This document shows positions 16,867 through 25,402 of a stretch of DNA of 64,000 nucleotides, piece by piece (the stretch's first letter is position 1; each line of letters begins with the position of its first letter). The DNA is from Streptomyces olivochromogenes (lineage in GTDB: Bacteria; Actinomycetota; Actinomycetes; Streptomycetales; Streptomycetaceae): the NCBI RefSeq assembly GCF_001514115.1, contig NZ_KQ948452.1, positions 284,140-348,139 of the forward strand, given 5' to 3'. A model generated the notes under the pieces. That model had not been told where the DNA came from, ran no database searches, and was given only the letters and a program-made list of their open reading frames with translations. The position numbers were made by a program, and so were the translations under genes.

Positions 16867-18396
16867 CTAGCCGAGATCGCCCGCGGCGGTCAGCTCGGCG
16901 AGCCGCACCAGCGTCCGCACCGCAGAACCCGTACCACCCTTCGGCGTGTAGCCGAACGGGCCGGACTCGTTGAACGCGGGCCCGGCGATGTCCAGGTGCG
17001 CCCACGTGATGCCCTCGCCCACGAACTCCTTCAGGAACAGACCGGCGACCAGCCCGCCGCCCATCCGCTCACCCATGTTGGCGATGTCGGCGGTCGGAGA
17101 GTCCATCCCCTTGCGCAGGTGCTCCGGCAGCGGCATCGGCCAGGACTCCTCGCCGACCTCCTCCGCGGCCTCGACGATCGCCGTACGGAACGCGTCGTCG
17201 TTGGCCATCACGCCGAAGGTGCGGTTGCCGAGCGCGAGCACCATCGCACCGGTCAGCGTCGCCACGTCGATGATCGCGTCCGGCTTCTCCTCGGACGCCT
17301 TCCACAGCGCGTCGGCGAGCACGAGACGGCCCTCGGCGTCGGTGTTGAGGACCTCGACGGTCTTGCCGCTGTACATGCGCAGCACGTCACCGGGGCGGGT
17401 GGCGGAACCGGAGGGCATGTTCTCGGCGAGCGCCAGCCAGCCGGTGACGTTGACCTCGAGGCCCAGGCGCGCCGCGGCGACCACGGCGGCGAAGACCGCC
17501 GCCGCGCCGCTCATGTCGCACTTCATCGTCTCGTTGTGCCCGGCGGGCTTGAGGGAGATGCCGCCCGAGTCGTAGGTGATGCCCTTGCCGACGAACGCGA
17601 GGTGCTTGGTCGCCTTCGGCGAGGTGTACGACAGCTTCACCAGGCGGGGAGCGGCGGCCGAGCCCGCGCCGACGCCGAGGATGCCGCCGTAGCCGCCCTT
17701 CGCCAGGGCCTTCTCGTCCAGCACCTGCACCTTGATGCCGTGCTCCTTGCCGGCGGCGGTGGCGACGGCGGCGAAGGCCTCGGGGTAGAGGTCGTTCGGC
17801 GGGGTGTTGATGAGGTCGCGGGCGCGGTTGAGCTCCTCGGTCACGGCGGTGGCGCGCGTGAGGGCCGCCTTGTACGCCGCGTCCCGGGGCTTGCCGCCGA
17901 GCAGCGTGACCTCGGCGAGCGGGGCCTTGCCGTTCTTCGCGTCCTTGCCGTTCTTGCCGTTCTCCTTGTAGGCGTCGAAGGCGTACGCGCCGAGCGCCGC
18001 GCCCTCCGCCAGGACGCCCGCGTCGGCGGCGTCGGTGATCGGCAGGGCGAAGACGGCCTTCTTGGCACCGGCGAGCGCGCGGGCCGCGGCACCGGCCGCG
18101 CGGCGCAGCGCCTCGGCACTGTACGTGTCGTCCTTGTCCGGGACGGCTCCCAGTCCGACGGCCACGACGACGGGCGCCTTGAAGCCGGTCGGCGCGGGCA
18201 GCTTCGTCACCTCGCCCTCGCCGCCGGATGCGCCGAGGGTCTCCAGGATCCCGGCGAGTGCGCCGTCGTACGCCTTGTCCACGGCCTCGGCACCCGGTGC
18301 GACGACCGGGCCCTTGGCGCCCTTCGCGACACCGACGACGATGGCGTCGGCCCGCAGGCCGGACACCGCGGCGGTGCTGAGAGTCAGAGCAGTCAC
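16867..18396 (-). CDS. pepA: Leucyl aminopeptidase (M17 family)
   Basis: A 509-residue M17 metallo-aminopeptidase, cytosolic, that removes N-terminal amino acids. The signature NTDAEGRLVLADAL is present, together with metal-binding segments VGKGITYDSGGISLKPAGHN (Lys and Asp ligands) and MKCDMSGAAAVFAA. An N-terminal alpha/beta domain covers about residues 1-170. Start GTG at 18396 behind a good -10/-35 pair at 18468-18496; a clear ribosome binding site is not seen. Confidence 0.96.
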   Translation of the reverse strand: MTALTLSTAAVSGLRADAIVVGVAKGAKGPVVAPGAEAVDKAYDGALAGILETLGASGGEGEVTKLPAPTGFKAPVVVAVGLGAVPDKDDTYSAEALRRAAGAAARALAGAKKAVFALPITDAADAGVLAEGAALGAYAFDAYKENGKNGKDAKNGKAPLAEVTLLGGKPRDAAYKAALTRATAVTEELNRARDLINTPPNDLYPEAFAAVATAAGKEHGIKVQVLDEKALAKGGYGGILGVGAGSAAAPRLVKLSYTSPKATKHLAFVGKGITYDSGGISLKPAGHNETMKCDMSGAAAVFAAVVAAARLGLEVNVTGWLALAENMPSGSATRPGDVLRMYSGKTVEVLNTDAEGRLVLADALWKASEEKPDAIIDVATLTGAMVLALGNRTFGVMANDDAFRTAIVEAAEEVGEESWPMPLPEHLRKGMDSPTADIANMGERMGGGLVAGLFLKEFVGEGITWAHLDIAGPAFNESGPFGYTPKGGTGSAVRTLVRLAELTAAGDLG

Positions 18397-18467
18397 TGTG
18401 GTGAGATCTCGCTTCCATTGATTTGCTGCGGCCGAGTAGGGATGGGTCGACCGGGCCCTGACGAATG

Positions 18468-18496
18468 ACCCTAGATCCGGCCTCAGGGAGTGTCTT
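18468..18496 (-). promoter_or_regulatory. pepA: Predicted promoter of pepA
   Basis: On the minus strand, -35 AAGACA (18491-18496), 17-bp spacer and -10 TAGGGT (18468-18473), about 70 bp upstream of the GTG start. Both hexamers match the sigma-HrdB type well. Confidence 0.6.
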
Positions 18497-18572
18497 TACC
18501 TGGGGTGGCACATACTCGGGACGAGCCTACGCGCGCCGCCGGGTTTCGCTCATTCCTACGCTCGCTGGAAGT

Positions 18573-19355
18573 TCAGCCGAGGGAGAGCGCCACGAGGGCG
18601 GTGGTCGCCGCCGTCTCGGCGAGGCCGCCGAAGACGTCGCCCGTGATGCCGCCGAAGCGGCGTGTGCAGTGGCGCAGGAGCAGTTCGGCACTCGCGCAGG
18701 CGGCGAGGACGGCCAGCGGGGCGCGTACGAGGTCGTACGTGCCGAGGAGCGCGCCGGCGCCGGCCGCCGCGACGGTGACGGCGAGGGTCATCAACAGGGC
18801 GCCGCGCACGGGCACCGTGCCCGCGACCGCGGCACCCAGGCCGTCGGGGCGGGCCGCGGGCACCCCGGTGCGCGCGGCCAGGGTGAGGGCGAGACGGGCC
18901 GCGGTCGCCGAGACGACGGCCGCGAGCACCCCCCGCGCCCACGAGGTCTCGTAGGCCTGGAAGAGCGCGGCGACCTGCGCCAGCAGCACGAAGAGGAGGG
19001 TGATCACGCCGAACGGGCCGATGTCGGACTGCTTCATGATGCGCAGCGCGTCCTCGGCGGGCTTGCCGCTGCCGAGGCCGTCCGCGGTGTCGGCGAGCCC
19101 GTCGAGATGCAGACCACGGGTGAGCGCGGCCGGTACGGCGGCGGTGGCGACGGCGGCCAGCAGCGGGCCCGCGCCCATCGCGAGCAGTGTCACGCCCACC
19201 AGGGCCGCGCCCGCCCCGACGACCAGCCCGGCGACGGGGGCGCACAGCATTCCGCCGCGCGCCGCCTCACGGTCCCAGCGGGTGACCGTGACGGGAAGCA
19301 CGGTCAGGGTGCCGAAGGCGAAGCGGAGGCCGTGGGAGAGAGGGGTCCTGGACAC
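18573..19355 (-). CDS. cobS: Adenosylcobinamide-GDP ribazoletransferase (cobalamin synthase)
   Basis: A 260-residue integral membrane enzyme that joins adenosylcobinamide-GDP with alpha-ribazole(-phosphate) to finish cobalamin. The family signature is HLDGLADTADGLGSGK, followed by ALRIMKQSDIGPFGV. Several hydrophobic helices fit the known membrane location. GTG at 19355 (VSRTPLSHGLRFAFG) was chosen; a longer frame from 19439 would run into the promoter of the divergent gene. cobT and a cobU fusion lie within 8 kb on the same strand. Confidence 0.93.
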   Translation of the reverse strand: MSRTPLSHGLRFAFGTLTVLPVTVTRWDREAARGGMLCAPVAGLVVGAGAALVGVTLLAMGAGPLLAAVATAAVPAALTRGLHLDGLADTADGLGSGKPAEDALRIMKQSDIGPFGVITLLFVLLAQVAALFQAYETSWARGVLAAVVSATAARLALTLAARTGVPAARPDGLGAAVAGTVPVRGALLMTLAVTVAAAGAGALLGTYDLVRAPLAVLAACASAELLLRHCTRRFGGITGDVFGGLAETAATTALVALSLG

Positions 19356-19427
19356 CGGCGCAGGGTACCCGGGGAGGTGGTGGGCCGACCGGGGACGGGT
19401 GCGGCGGCCGGGCGCGAGAGCCGCGGA

Positions 19428-19433
19428 TAAAGT
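19428..19433 (+). promoter_or_regulatory. -10 element, likely leaderless promoter of membrane protein gene
   Basis: TAAAGT at 19428-19433 is followed by exactly 7 nt and then ATG at 19441. It is the same hexamer and spacing as at the GNAT gene. No ribosome binding site is present. Confidence 0.5.
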
Positions 19434-19440
19434 GCGCAAT

Positions 19441-20202
19441 ATGGGTCATTGGTTGCAGAGGAACATCATCGAACCGGGAAAGCTGCCGCTTCTGCTGGCA
19501 CTGGCCTCCTTCGTGCTGACCTTTGTGATCACCCGTGTCATCGTCCGCCTCATCCGCGCGGGCAAGGGTCCGTTCGGCAACGTCAAGGCGGGCGGTCTGC
19601 ACATCCACCACGTCGTGCCCGGTGTCGTCCTCACGGTCATCGGCGGCTTCGGCGCGGTGGCCAGTTACCGGCACGGCTTCGGCGCCGCCCTGTTCGCGGT
19701 GGTGTTCGGGATGGGCGCCGGGCTGGTGCTCGACGAGTTCGCGCTGATCCTGCACCTCGACGACGTGTACTGGAGCGAGCAGGGCCGCAAGAGCGTCGAG
19801 GTCGTCCTGGTCACGGCGGCCCTCGTCGGCCTCGTGCTCGGCGGGTTCCTGCCGTTCGGGGTCAACGACATGACCCAGGAGGAACTCCAGGACCGCGGCG
19901 GGGTCATCGTGAGCGTCGCCGTGAACTTCCTCTTCGCCCTGCTCGCCCTGAGCAAGGGCAAGGCCCGCATGGCGATCTTCGGCGTGATCGTCCCGTTCGT
20001 CGCCCTCATCGGAGCCGTCCGGCTGGCCCGCCCGGTCTCCCCGTGGGCCAAGCGCTTCTACCAGCACAGGCCGCGCGCCCGGGCCAGGTCGATGCTGCGC
20101 GCGTACCACCACGACCGCCGCTGGTTCGGCCCGCGCCGCAAGCTTCAGGACTGGATCGGCGGAAAACCGGATCCCGTCCGGCCCCTGCCCGGCCGCCGGT
20201 GA
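19441..20202 (+). CDS. Integral membrane protein of unknown function with HIHH motif
   Basis: A 253-residue protein with about six hydrophobic segments and a basic C-terminal tail (FYQHRPRARARSMLRAYHHD). Conserved-looking polar motifs sit at membrane boundaries: GGLHIHHVVPGVVLTVIGG (residues about 51-69) and GAGLVLDEFALILHLDDVYW (about 92-111). Such clustered His and Asp/Glu residues suggest metal or proton chemistry, but no family function is known to me. The start is leaderless. The 3' end overlaps the convergent rhomboid-like gene by 58 bp. Confidence 0.85.
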   Translation: MGHWLQRNIIEPGKLPLLLALASFVLTFVITRVIVRLIRAGKGPFGNVKAGGLHIHHVVPGVVLTVIGGFGAVASYRHGFGAALFAVVFGMGAGLVLDEFALILHLDDVYWSEQGRKSVEVVLVTAALVGLVLGGFLPFGVNDMTQEELQDRGGVIVSVAVNFLFALLALSKGKARMAIFGVIVPFVALIGAVRLARPVSPWAKRFYQHRPRARARSMLRAYHHDRRWFGPRRKLQDWIGGKPDPVRPLPGRR

Positions 20203-20870
20203 CGGCGACGGCGGCCGTGGCGGTGGCGGTGACGCAGGATCGAGATCCCGTACAGCACGAAGACCGCGGCGAGCGCGGCGATGTGCTCCTTGCCCGCGAG
20301 GTTCCCCTTGAACGCCACCTCGATCACCATCGCCACGACCACCCCCCACCCCGTCCAGTAGGCGCGATAGCGCCAGGCGACGAAGACGGCGAGACCGACC
20401 ACGGCCGCCGAGGGCCCGGTGTCCACGACCTGCGCGTCCGTCACGGGCAGCCCCAGCGGGTTGCCCGGGCTCAGTGAGATCGCCACGCGCGCGTAGAGCG
20501 TGCCGGCCAGCGTGGCGGCGTACGCGATGACGAGCATCCGCCACCAGCCCAGACAGATCTCGGCGATCCCGAACACGACGAGAAGTTGCAGCAGCGCGCC
20601 CCACACCGGCAGGTCGAGGGCCGGCACGAACAAGGAGAGCGGGGTACGCAGCAGGGCGAGCCAGAGCGGCTCCTCGGCCCGCACGGAGCCGATGTCCTGC
20701 ACGAACTGGAAGCCCCAGGGCTGGTTCTGCACGAACTGGAGGAGGGCCGTCAGACAGACGGCCCCGAGCGTCACCGGCATCGCCCGCCAACGCTGCCCGG
20801 CGAGTGCCTCGCGCACGGTGACGTACAGCAGTCCCCATTCGGCGCGGGCGAGGCGGGCGAGGGTGTTCAT
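20145..20870 (-). CDS. Rhomboid-like membrane protein
   Basis: A 241-residue protein with about six membrane helices in a rhomboid-like layout (WGALLQLLVVFGIAEICLGW, AATLAGTLYARVAISLSPGN, TDAQVVDTGPSAAVVGLAVF, EHIAALAAVFVLYG). The GPSAA and terminal His positions resemble the rhomboid Ser/His dyad, but catalysis is not certain. The C-terminus is very basic (HRHRHGRRRRHRRPGRGR). It lies 94 bp downstream of the MprF-like gene on the same strand, a pairing that suggests co-transcription. Confidence 0.8.
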   Translation of the reverse strand: MNTLARLARAEWGLLYVTVREALAGQRWRAMPVTLGAVCLTALLQFVQNQPWGFQFVQDIGSVRAEEPLWLALLRTPLSLFVPALDLPVWGALLQLLVVFGIAEICLGWWRMLVIAYAATLAGTLYARVAISLSPGNPLGLPVTDAQVVDTGPSAAVVGLAVFVAWRYRAYWTGWGVVVAMVIEVAFKGNLAGKEHIAALAAVFVLYGISILRHRHRHGRRRRHRRPGRGRTGSGFPPIQS

Positions 20871-20884
20871 GCAGCGGTCCCCGC

Positions 20885-20932
20885 CCGTCCTGCTGTTCCG
20901 GTCCCCATCCGTCCCGCTGCTCCGGTCCCCGT
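20885..20932. repeat. Two tandem 24-bp repeats between MprF-like and rhomboid-like genes
   Basis: CCGTCCTGCTGTTCCGGTCC... (20885-20908) is followed directly by a second copy differing at three positions (20909-20932). It lies in the short intercistronic gap, so it may affect translation of the downstream gene or simply be slippage. Confidence 0.6.
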
Positions 20933-20964
20933 CCGGCAGGCTTCCCCCGTCTGTCCGGCCACCC

Positions 20965-22761
20965 TCATCGGTGCGACTCCAGGTGCCTGCGGTGCAGCCA
21001 CTTCGGCAGTCCGGGTGCTTCGAGAAACCCCTCGGCGCGCGCGGCCGCGAGGCCGATGCGCAGCAGGTCCGCGCTCTTCTCGAAGAGCAGGAACCGGGGT
21101 TCCCAGATCGGCCGGTACTTGGCGTTGGCCCGGTACAGCGACTCGATCTGCCACCAGCGCGAGAAGAAGCTGAGCAGGGAACGCCACAGCCGCAGCACCG
21201 GTCCGGCGCCGAGGCGTCCCCCTCGTTCGAAGACGGAACGGAACATGGCGAAGTTGAGCGAGACCTGGGTGATCCCGATGTCCTGGGCGCGGCGCAGGAG
21301 TTCGATCACCATGAACTCCATCAGTCCGTTCTCGGCGTCCCGGTCACGCCGCATGAGATCGAGCGAGAGCCCCCGCGGCCCCCACGGAACGAAGGACAGC
21401 AGCGCCCGCAACTCCCCCTCCCCGTCGGTGCATTCCAGCATCACGCACTGCCCGTCGCCCGGGTCGCCGAGCCGTCCGAGCGCCATGCTGAACCCGCGCT
21501 CGGTGGCCCCGTCCCGCCAGTCGTCGGCACGCCGCAGGAGGTACGCCATCTCGTCGGCCGGGATGTCCTCGTGCCGCCGGATGCGCACCTCGTACCCGGC
21601 CCGCTTGACCCGGTTGTAGGCCTGCCGGACCGTGCGCATGGCGCGTCCCTCGAGGGTGAATTCGGCGGTCTCGACGATCGCCTCGTCACCGAGTTCGAGG
21701 GCGTCGAGCCCGTGCCGTGAGTAGACGGTCCCCGCCTCCTCGCTCGCTCCCATCACCGCCGGGATCCAGCCGTGCGCGCGGGCCTCGGCGAGCCAGGGCT
21801 CGATGGCGCCGGGCCACGCCTCCGGGTCGCCGATCGGGTCGCCGGAGGCCAGCGAGACCCCGCCGACGACGCGGTACGCGACCGCGGCCTTGCCGGTCGG
21901 CGACCAGATCACGCTCTTCTCCCGGCGCAGCGCGAAGTAGCCCAGCGAGTCGCGGTCGCCGTGCCGGTCGAGCAGGGTGCGCAGCCGTTTCTCGTCGTCC
22001 TCGGAGAGCGGGTCGACGGCGCGGCGGGAGCGGAAGGCGGCGTAGAACACGGCGAGGACCAGCAGGGTGCTGAGCACGTTGATGGTGACGTTGACCCAGT
22101 TGGCGATCTCCAGGCCGCGGAAGCGGGAGTCGTCGGCGGCGACGGAGACCAGCCGCAGGGCGCCGTAGCGCCAGCGGTCCCAGAAGGTCGAACGGTAGGC
22201 GTCCTGCGCGCTGTTGGTGACCGTCACCAGCAGCGCGGCGAGCAGGGAGGCGACGAGCAGTCCCCCGACGGCGACGGCCGCGGCGAGCTTGGGGTTCGAC
22301 CGGTCGCCCTTCGCGTAGAACTCCCGGCGGCCGACGACGAGCGAGATGACGAAGGCGGCGGTCAGGGCGATCGAGACCCAGTTCTGGGCGTACTGGCGGA
22401 TCTCCGGGAACGTCATCGCGACGGCGAACAGCATCAGGAACAGTCCGCTGAGCACGAAGTTCAGGATCCACGCGGCCCGTTTGCGGCGACGCATCGTGAT
22501 GGCCAGGAACATGGTGAACACACCCGACGCGAATCCCGCCGTCAGCAGGTACGGGGTGAAGAAGTTCTCGGTGTTGTGGCGCCGTACGTCCTGCCCGAGC
22601 GACACCCACGCGGCGCTCAGGAAGTTGATGAACGCGACGGCCCGCAGGTACCAGACCGCGAAGGCGGCGGCTCTGCGCGACGCGCCCGTGGACAGGTGGT
22701 CCCCTTCACCCTGACGGGCCGGGACCCGCTCCTGGTCAGCGGCAATTCGGGCATCTCCCAT
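20965..22761 (-). CDS. MprF-like phosphatidylglycerol lysyltransferase-domain membrane protein (DUF2156)
   Basis: A 598-residue protein: about six membrane helices in residues 30-240 (for example FFTPYLLTAGFASGVFTMFL and AAWILNFVLSGLFLMLFAVA). The cytosolic tandem GNAT-fold domain follows (ALRREKSVIWSPTGKAAVAY, GGVSLASGDPIGDPEAWPGA, AYNRVKRAGYEVRIRRH, QVSLNFAMFRSVFERG). This is the lipid aminoacyltransferase domain of MprF/LysX proteins, which modifies phosphatidylglycerol with an amino acid from aminoacyl-tRNA. The amino acid used here is unknown. A TATCAT -10 (22770-22775) lies 8 nt before the ATG. Confidence 0.88.
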   Translation of the reverse strand: MGDARIAADQERVPARQGEGDHLSTGASRRAAAFAVWYLRAVAFINFLSAAWVSLGQDVRRHNTENFFTPYLLTAGFASGVFTMFLAITMRRRKRAAWILNFVLSGLFLMLFAVAMTFPEIRQYAQNWVSIALTAAFVISLVVGRREFYAKGDRSNPKLAAAVAVGGLLVASLLAALLVTVTNSAQDAYRSTFWDRWRYGALRLVSVAADDSRFRGLEIANWVNVTINVLSTLLVLAVFYAAFRSRRAVDPLSEDDEKRLRTLLDRHGDRDSLGYFALRREKSVIWSPTGKAAVAYRVVGGVSLASGDPIGDPEAWPGAIEPWLAEARAHGWIPAVMGASEEAGTVYSRHGLDALELGDEAIVETAEFTLEGRAMRTVRQAYNRVKRAGYEVRIRRHEDIPADEMAYLLRRADDWRDGATERGFSMALGRLGDPGDGQCVMLECTDGEGELRALLSFVPWGPRGLSLDLMRRDRDAENGLMEFMVIELLRRAQDIGITQVSLNFAMFRSVFERGGRLGAGPVLRLWRSLLSFFSRWWQIESLYRANAKYRPIWEPRFLLFEKSADLLRIGLAAARAEGFLEAPGLPKWLHRRHLESHR

Positions 22762-22769
22762 AAAGGGCG

Positions 22770-22775
22770 ATGATA
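22770..22775 (-). promoter_or_regulatory. -10 element before the MprF-like gene
   Basis: TATCAT on the minus strand, 8 nt before the ATG at 22761, suggesting a leaderless or near-leaderless transcript. No -35 match is convincing. Confidence 0.4.
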
Positions 22776-22860
22776 TGGGGCGGGGTGCGTCGTGCGGGGG
22801 AGGGGCGGTACGGGTGATGCGGGCCGGGGGTTTGTTGCGGGGTGGGTTTCGCCAGTAGTT

Positions 22861-23023
22861 CCTCGGCTGCGGGCCGGTGGGGGCTGGTCGCGCAGTTCCC
22901 CGCGCCCCTGAAGGCCTCGGGGCGGACGGCGTTCGAGGGCGAGGCCGGAGGTTGCCCCGCCCACCCCGGCCCGCATCCTTCAGCCTGTCCGGCAGTCTGT
23001 CCGGCGTTCGACGGCGAGGCCGT
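22861..23023. repeat. Dispersed repeat, locus 3 (one core copy plus tail modules), abutting cobT
   Basis: One core (CTGCGGGCCGGTGGGGGCTG then GCGCAGTTCCCCGCGCCC), then two degenerate tail modules (GGCGTTCGAGGGCGAGGCC and GTCCGGCGTTCGACGGCGAG). The second reads GAGGCCGTTCA, whose TCA is the minus-strand stop codon of cobT. The repeat therefore appears to supply the end of the cobT reading frame. Confidence 0.8.
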
Positions 23024-24139
23024 TCACTCGTTCTGGTCGGAGACCTCAGTCTCGGGGTCAGTCTCGGGGTCAGTTTCGGGCTCGGGCTCGGGGGTCGGCG
23101 TTTCCGGGAGTTCGGCGGAGAGGGCCGCGGCGGCCTGGACGAGGGGGAGGGCGAGGAGGGCTCCCGCGCCCTCGCCGACCGTGACGCCGTGGTCGAGGAG
23201 GGGTTCGAGGGCCATGCGGTCCAGGGCCTTCGCCTGGGCCGGCTCGCCGCTGTTCTGGCCGGCCAGCCACCAGTCCGGTGCCCGGAAGGCGACCCGCTGC
23301 CCCACGAGGGCGCACGCGGCCGAGACGACCCCGTCGAGGATCACCGGCATCTTCCGCACCGCGCTCTGCAACAAGAACCCCGTCATCGCCGCGAGATCGG
23401 CGCCGCCCACCACCGCGAGCAGCTGCAGCTGATCCCCGAGCACCGGCCGAGCCCGCCGCAAGGCGTCCCGTACGGCCGCGCACTTGCGCATCCACGCGAG
23501 GTCGTCGATGGGCCGTCCGCCCCGCCCGGTGACCACGGACGCGTCGGTCCCGCACAGCGCCGCGACCAGCACGGCCGCCGCGGTGGTCCCGCCGACGCTC
23601 ACATCGCCGAGCACCACCAGATCCGTACCGGAGTCCGCCTCCTCGTCCGCGACGGCGACCCCCGCCAGGAACGCGGCCTCGGCCTCCTCCAGGGTCAGCG
23701 CGTCCTCGACGTCGATCCGCCCCGACCCGCGCCGCACCCGATGCCCTGCGACCTCCGCGGGCAGCTCCTGCGGATCGCAGTCCAGTGCCATGTCGACGAC
23801 ACGGACCGGCACGCCGAGCCGGCGCGCCAGCACCGCCGCGGGGCTCGCGCCCTCCAGGACCGCCCGTACCAACTGGTCGGCGGTGCCCGCGGGCCGCGCC
23901 GACACACCGAGTCCGGCGACCCCGTGGTCGCCCGCGAACAGCACCGCACGCGGGTGCTCGATCGGCCGCACCGGCACCGCGGACTGCGCCGCCGCCAGCC
24001 ACTCACCCAGTTCGTCGAGGCGGCCCAGCGCCCCGGGCGGCACGATCTGGCGCTCCCGGCGCGCCTCGGCGTCCCGGCGCACGCCTCCGTCGGGGCGCTC
24101 GATCAGATCGGTGAAGTCGTCGAGATTAAGCGAGCTCAT
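23024..24139 (-). CDS. cobT: Nicotinate-nucleotide--dimethylbenzimidazole phosphoribosyltransferase
   Basis: A 371-residue enzyme that makes alpha-ribazole phosphate, the lower ligand of cobalamin. Family segments: PPGALGRLDELGEWLA near the N-terminus, VLFAGDHGVAGLGVSA, VVLGDVSVGGTTAAA, VLDGVVSAACALV-type helix and the catalytic Glu in DHGVTVGEGAGALLALP. ATG at 24139 was chosen; the longer frame only adds untypical sequence. The C-terminal tail is odd: an acidic (DPET) microrepeat PEPEPETDPETDPETEVS encoded by short tandem repeats that run into the dispersed repeat. Confidence 0.94.
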   Translation of the reverse strand: MSSLNLDDFTDLIERPDGGVRRDAEARRERQIVPPGALGRLDELGEWLAAAQSAVPVRPIEHPRAVLFAGDHGVAGLGVSARPAGTADQLVRAVLEGASPAAVLARRLGVPVRVVDMALDCDPQELPAEVAGHRVRRGSGRIDVEDALTLEEAEAAFLAGVAVADEEADSGTDLVVLGDVSVGGTTAAAVLVAALCGTDASVVTGRGGRPIDDLAWMRKCAAVRDALRRARPVLGDQLQLLAVVGGADLAAMTGFLLQSAVRKMPVILDGVVSAACALVGQRVAFRAPDWWLAGQNSGEPAQAKALDRMALEPLLDHGVTVGEGAGALLALPLVQAAAALSAELPETPTPEPEPETDPETDPETEVSDQNE

Positions 24140-24290
24140 TCGCCGAACAGTACCGGCAGCGATCGAACACGTCCGCGCCACGTCGTTGCGCCCCGGATCG
24201 CGATCCGCTACGTACCGTTTGTGTCGGATTGTCGTACGGCTCGCTCGCCCGCCCCCGCGGTCCCCCACCCTGCCGTCCCCAGGAGCGTCC

Positions 24291-25355
24291 ATGCCCCCCA
24301 CACCACCCCCGAGCGCCGAGCGCCGCGCCGCCTACGCGGCCGAACTCGCCCAAGGCACCGACCGGTTCCACGAACCGCGCCGGGAGGACTGTCCCTGGTG
24401 CGGCTCGAAGCGGCTGCGCACCCGGCTGCGGACGCCGGACCAGGTGCAGCGCAAGCCCGGCACGTTCGTCGTCGACGAGTGCGCGGACTGCTCCCACGCC
24501 TTCCAGAACCCCCGGCTCAGCGCGGAGGGGCTGGCCTTCTACCACCGGGACTTCCACGAGGGGCTCGACGGCCTCACCGACCGGCTCCTCGGCGCCCGCG
24601 GCAGCAGAGGGCGCCATCGGGCCGCCGCCCGCGCGCTGCTCCGCTACGCCGAACCGGAGAGCTGGCTGGACGTCGGCACCGGGCACGGGCACTTCCCGGC
24701 CGTCGCCCGTGAGGTCCACCCGTACACGTCCTTCGACGGCCTCGACCCCACCCGGCGGGTCGAGAAGGCGCGGGCGGCCGGGCACATCGAGGAGGCCCAC
24801 CGCGGCCGGCTCACCGACCCCCGGATCATCGGGCGGCTGAGCGCCCGCTACGACGTCGTGAGCATGTTCCACCATCTGGAGCACACCCGCGACCCGCGCG
24901 AGGAACTGCGCGCCGCCCTGACGGTCCTGCGGCCCGGCGGTCACCTCCTCGTCGAAGTGCCGGACCCCGACTGCGCGTTCGGTGCGCTGCTGGGCAGGTG
25001 GTGGGTGTCGTACGGCCAGCCGCGCCATCTGCACCTGATGCCGCTGTCCAACCTGCTGGGCGAACTGGAGTCCCTCGGCTGCGAGATCGTCGCGACGGAC
25101 CGCCGCGAACCGCACATCCCGTACGACCTCGCCGGCGCCCTCGCGCTGGCCCTCGGCCGGGTCCTGCCCGACCTCGACGCCCCCTGGCGTCCCACCCCGC
25201 CGACCACGCTCCAGCGCACCCTGCACACGGTCCTGGCCCGGGCGAGCGTCCCGCTGCTCGCCTCGGTCTCCGCCCTGGACCACGCGATGGCCCCGGTCTT
25301 CCGCCGCACCCGCTTCTCGAACGCCTTCCGGATCATCGCCCGCACACAATCCTGA
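24291..25355 (+). CDS. Class I SAM-dependent methyltransferase with N-terminal zinc ribbon
   Basis: A 354-residue protein. Residues about 33-70 hold a Cys4 zinc-ribbon (CPWCGSKRLRTR then DECADCSHAFQNP), as in UbiG/TylF-like methyltransferases with a Zn head. The SAM-binding Rossmann domain follows: ESWLDVGTGHGHFPAVARE (motif I), FDGLDPTRRVEKAR (motif II), YDVVSMFHHLEHTRDPREEL and LRPGGHLLVEVPD (motif IV/V). Substrate unknown. ATG at 24291 has AGGAG 6 nt upstream. Divergent from cobT. Confidence 0.88.
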   Translation: MPPTPPPSAERRAAYAAELAQGTDRFHEPRREDCPWCGSKRLRTRLRTPDQVQRKPGTFVVDECADCSHAFQNPRLSAEGLAFYHRDFHEGLDGLTDRLLGARGSRGRHRAAARALLRYAEPESWLDVGTGHGHFPAVAREVHPYTSFDGLDPTRRVEKARAAGHIEEAHRGRLTDPRIIGRLSARYDVVSMFHHLEHTRDPREELRAALTVLRPGGHLLVEVPDPDCAFGALLGRWWVSYGQPRHLHLMPLSNLLGELESLGCEIVATDRREPHIPYDLAGALALALGRVLPDLDAPWRPTPPTTLQRTLHTVLARASVPLLASVSALDHAMAPVFRRTRFSNAFRIIARTQS

Positions 25356-25402
25356 GCCCCGGTCAGGACTGGTCGGCCTCGGTCGGAACTGGTCGGCCCC
25401 GG

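Noticed and set aside
16922..18511. Antisense long frames over pepA
   Set aside because: They are mirror frames of a well-identified M17 peptidase and lack start signals.
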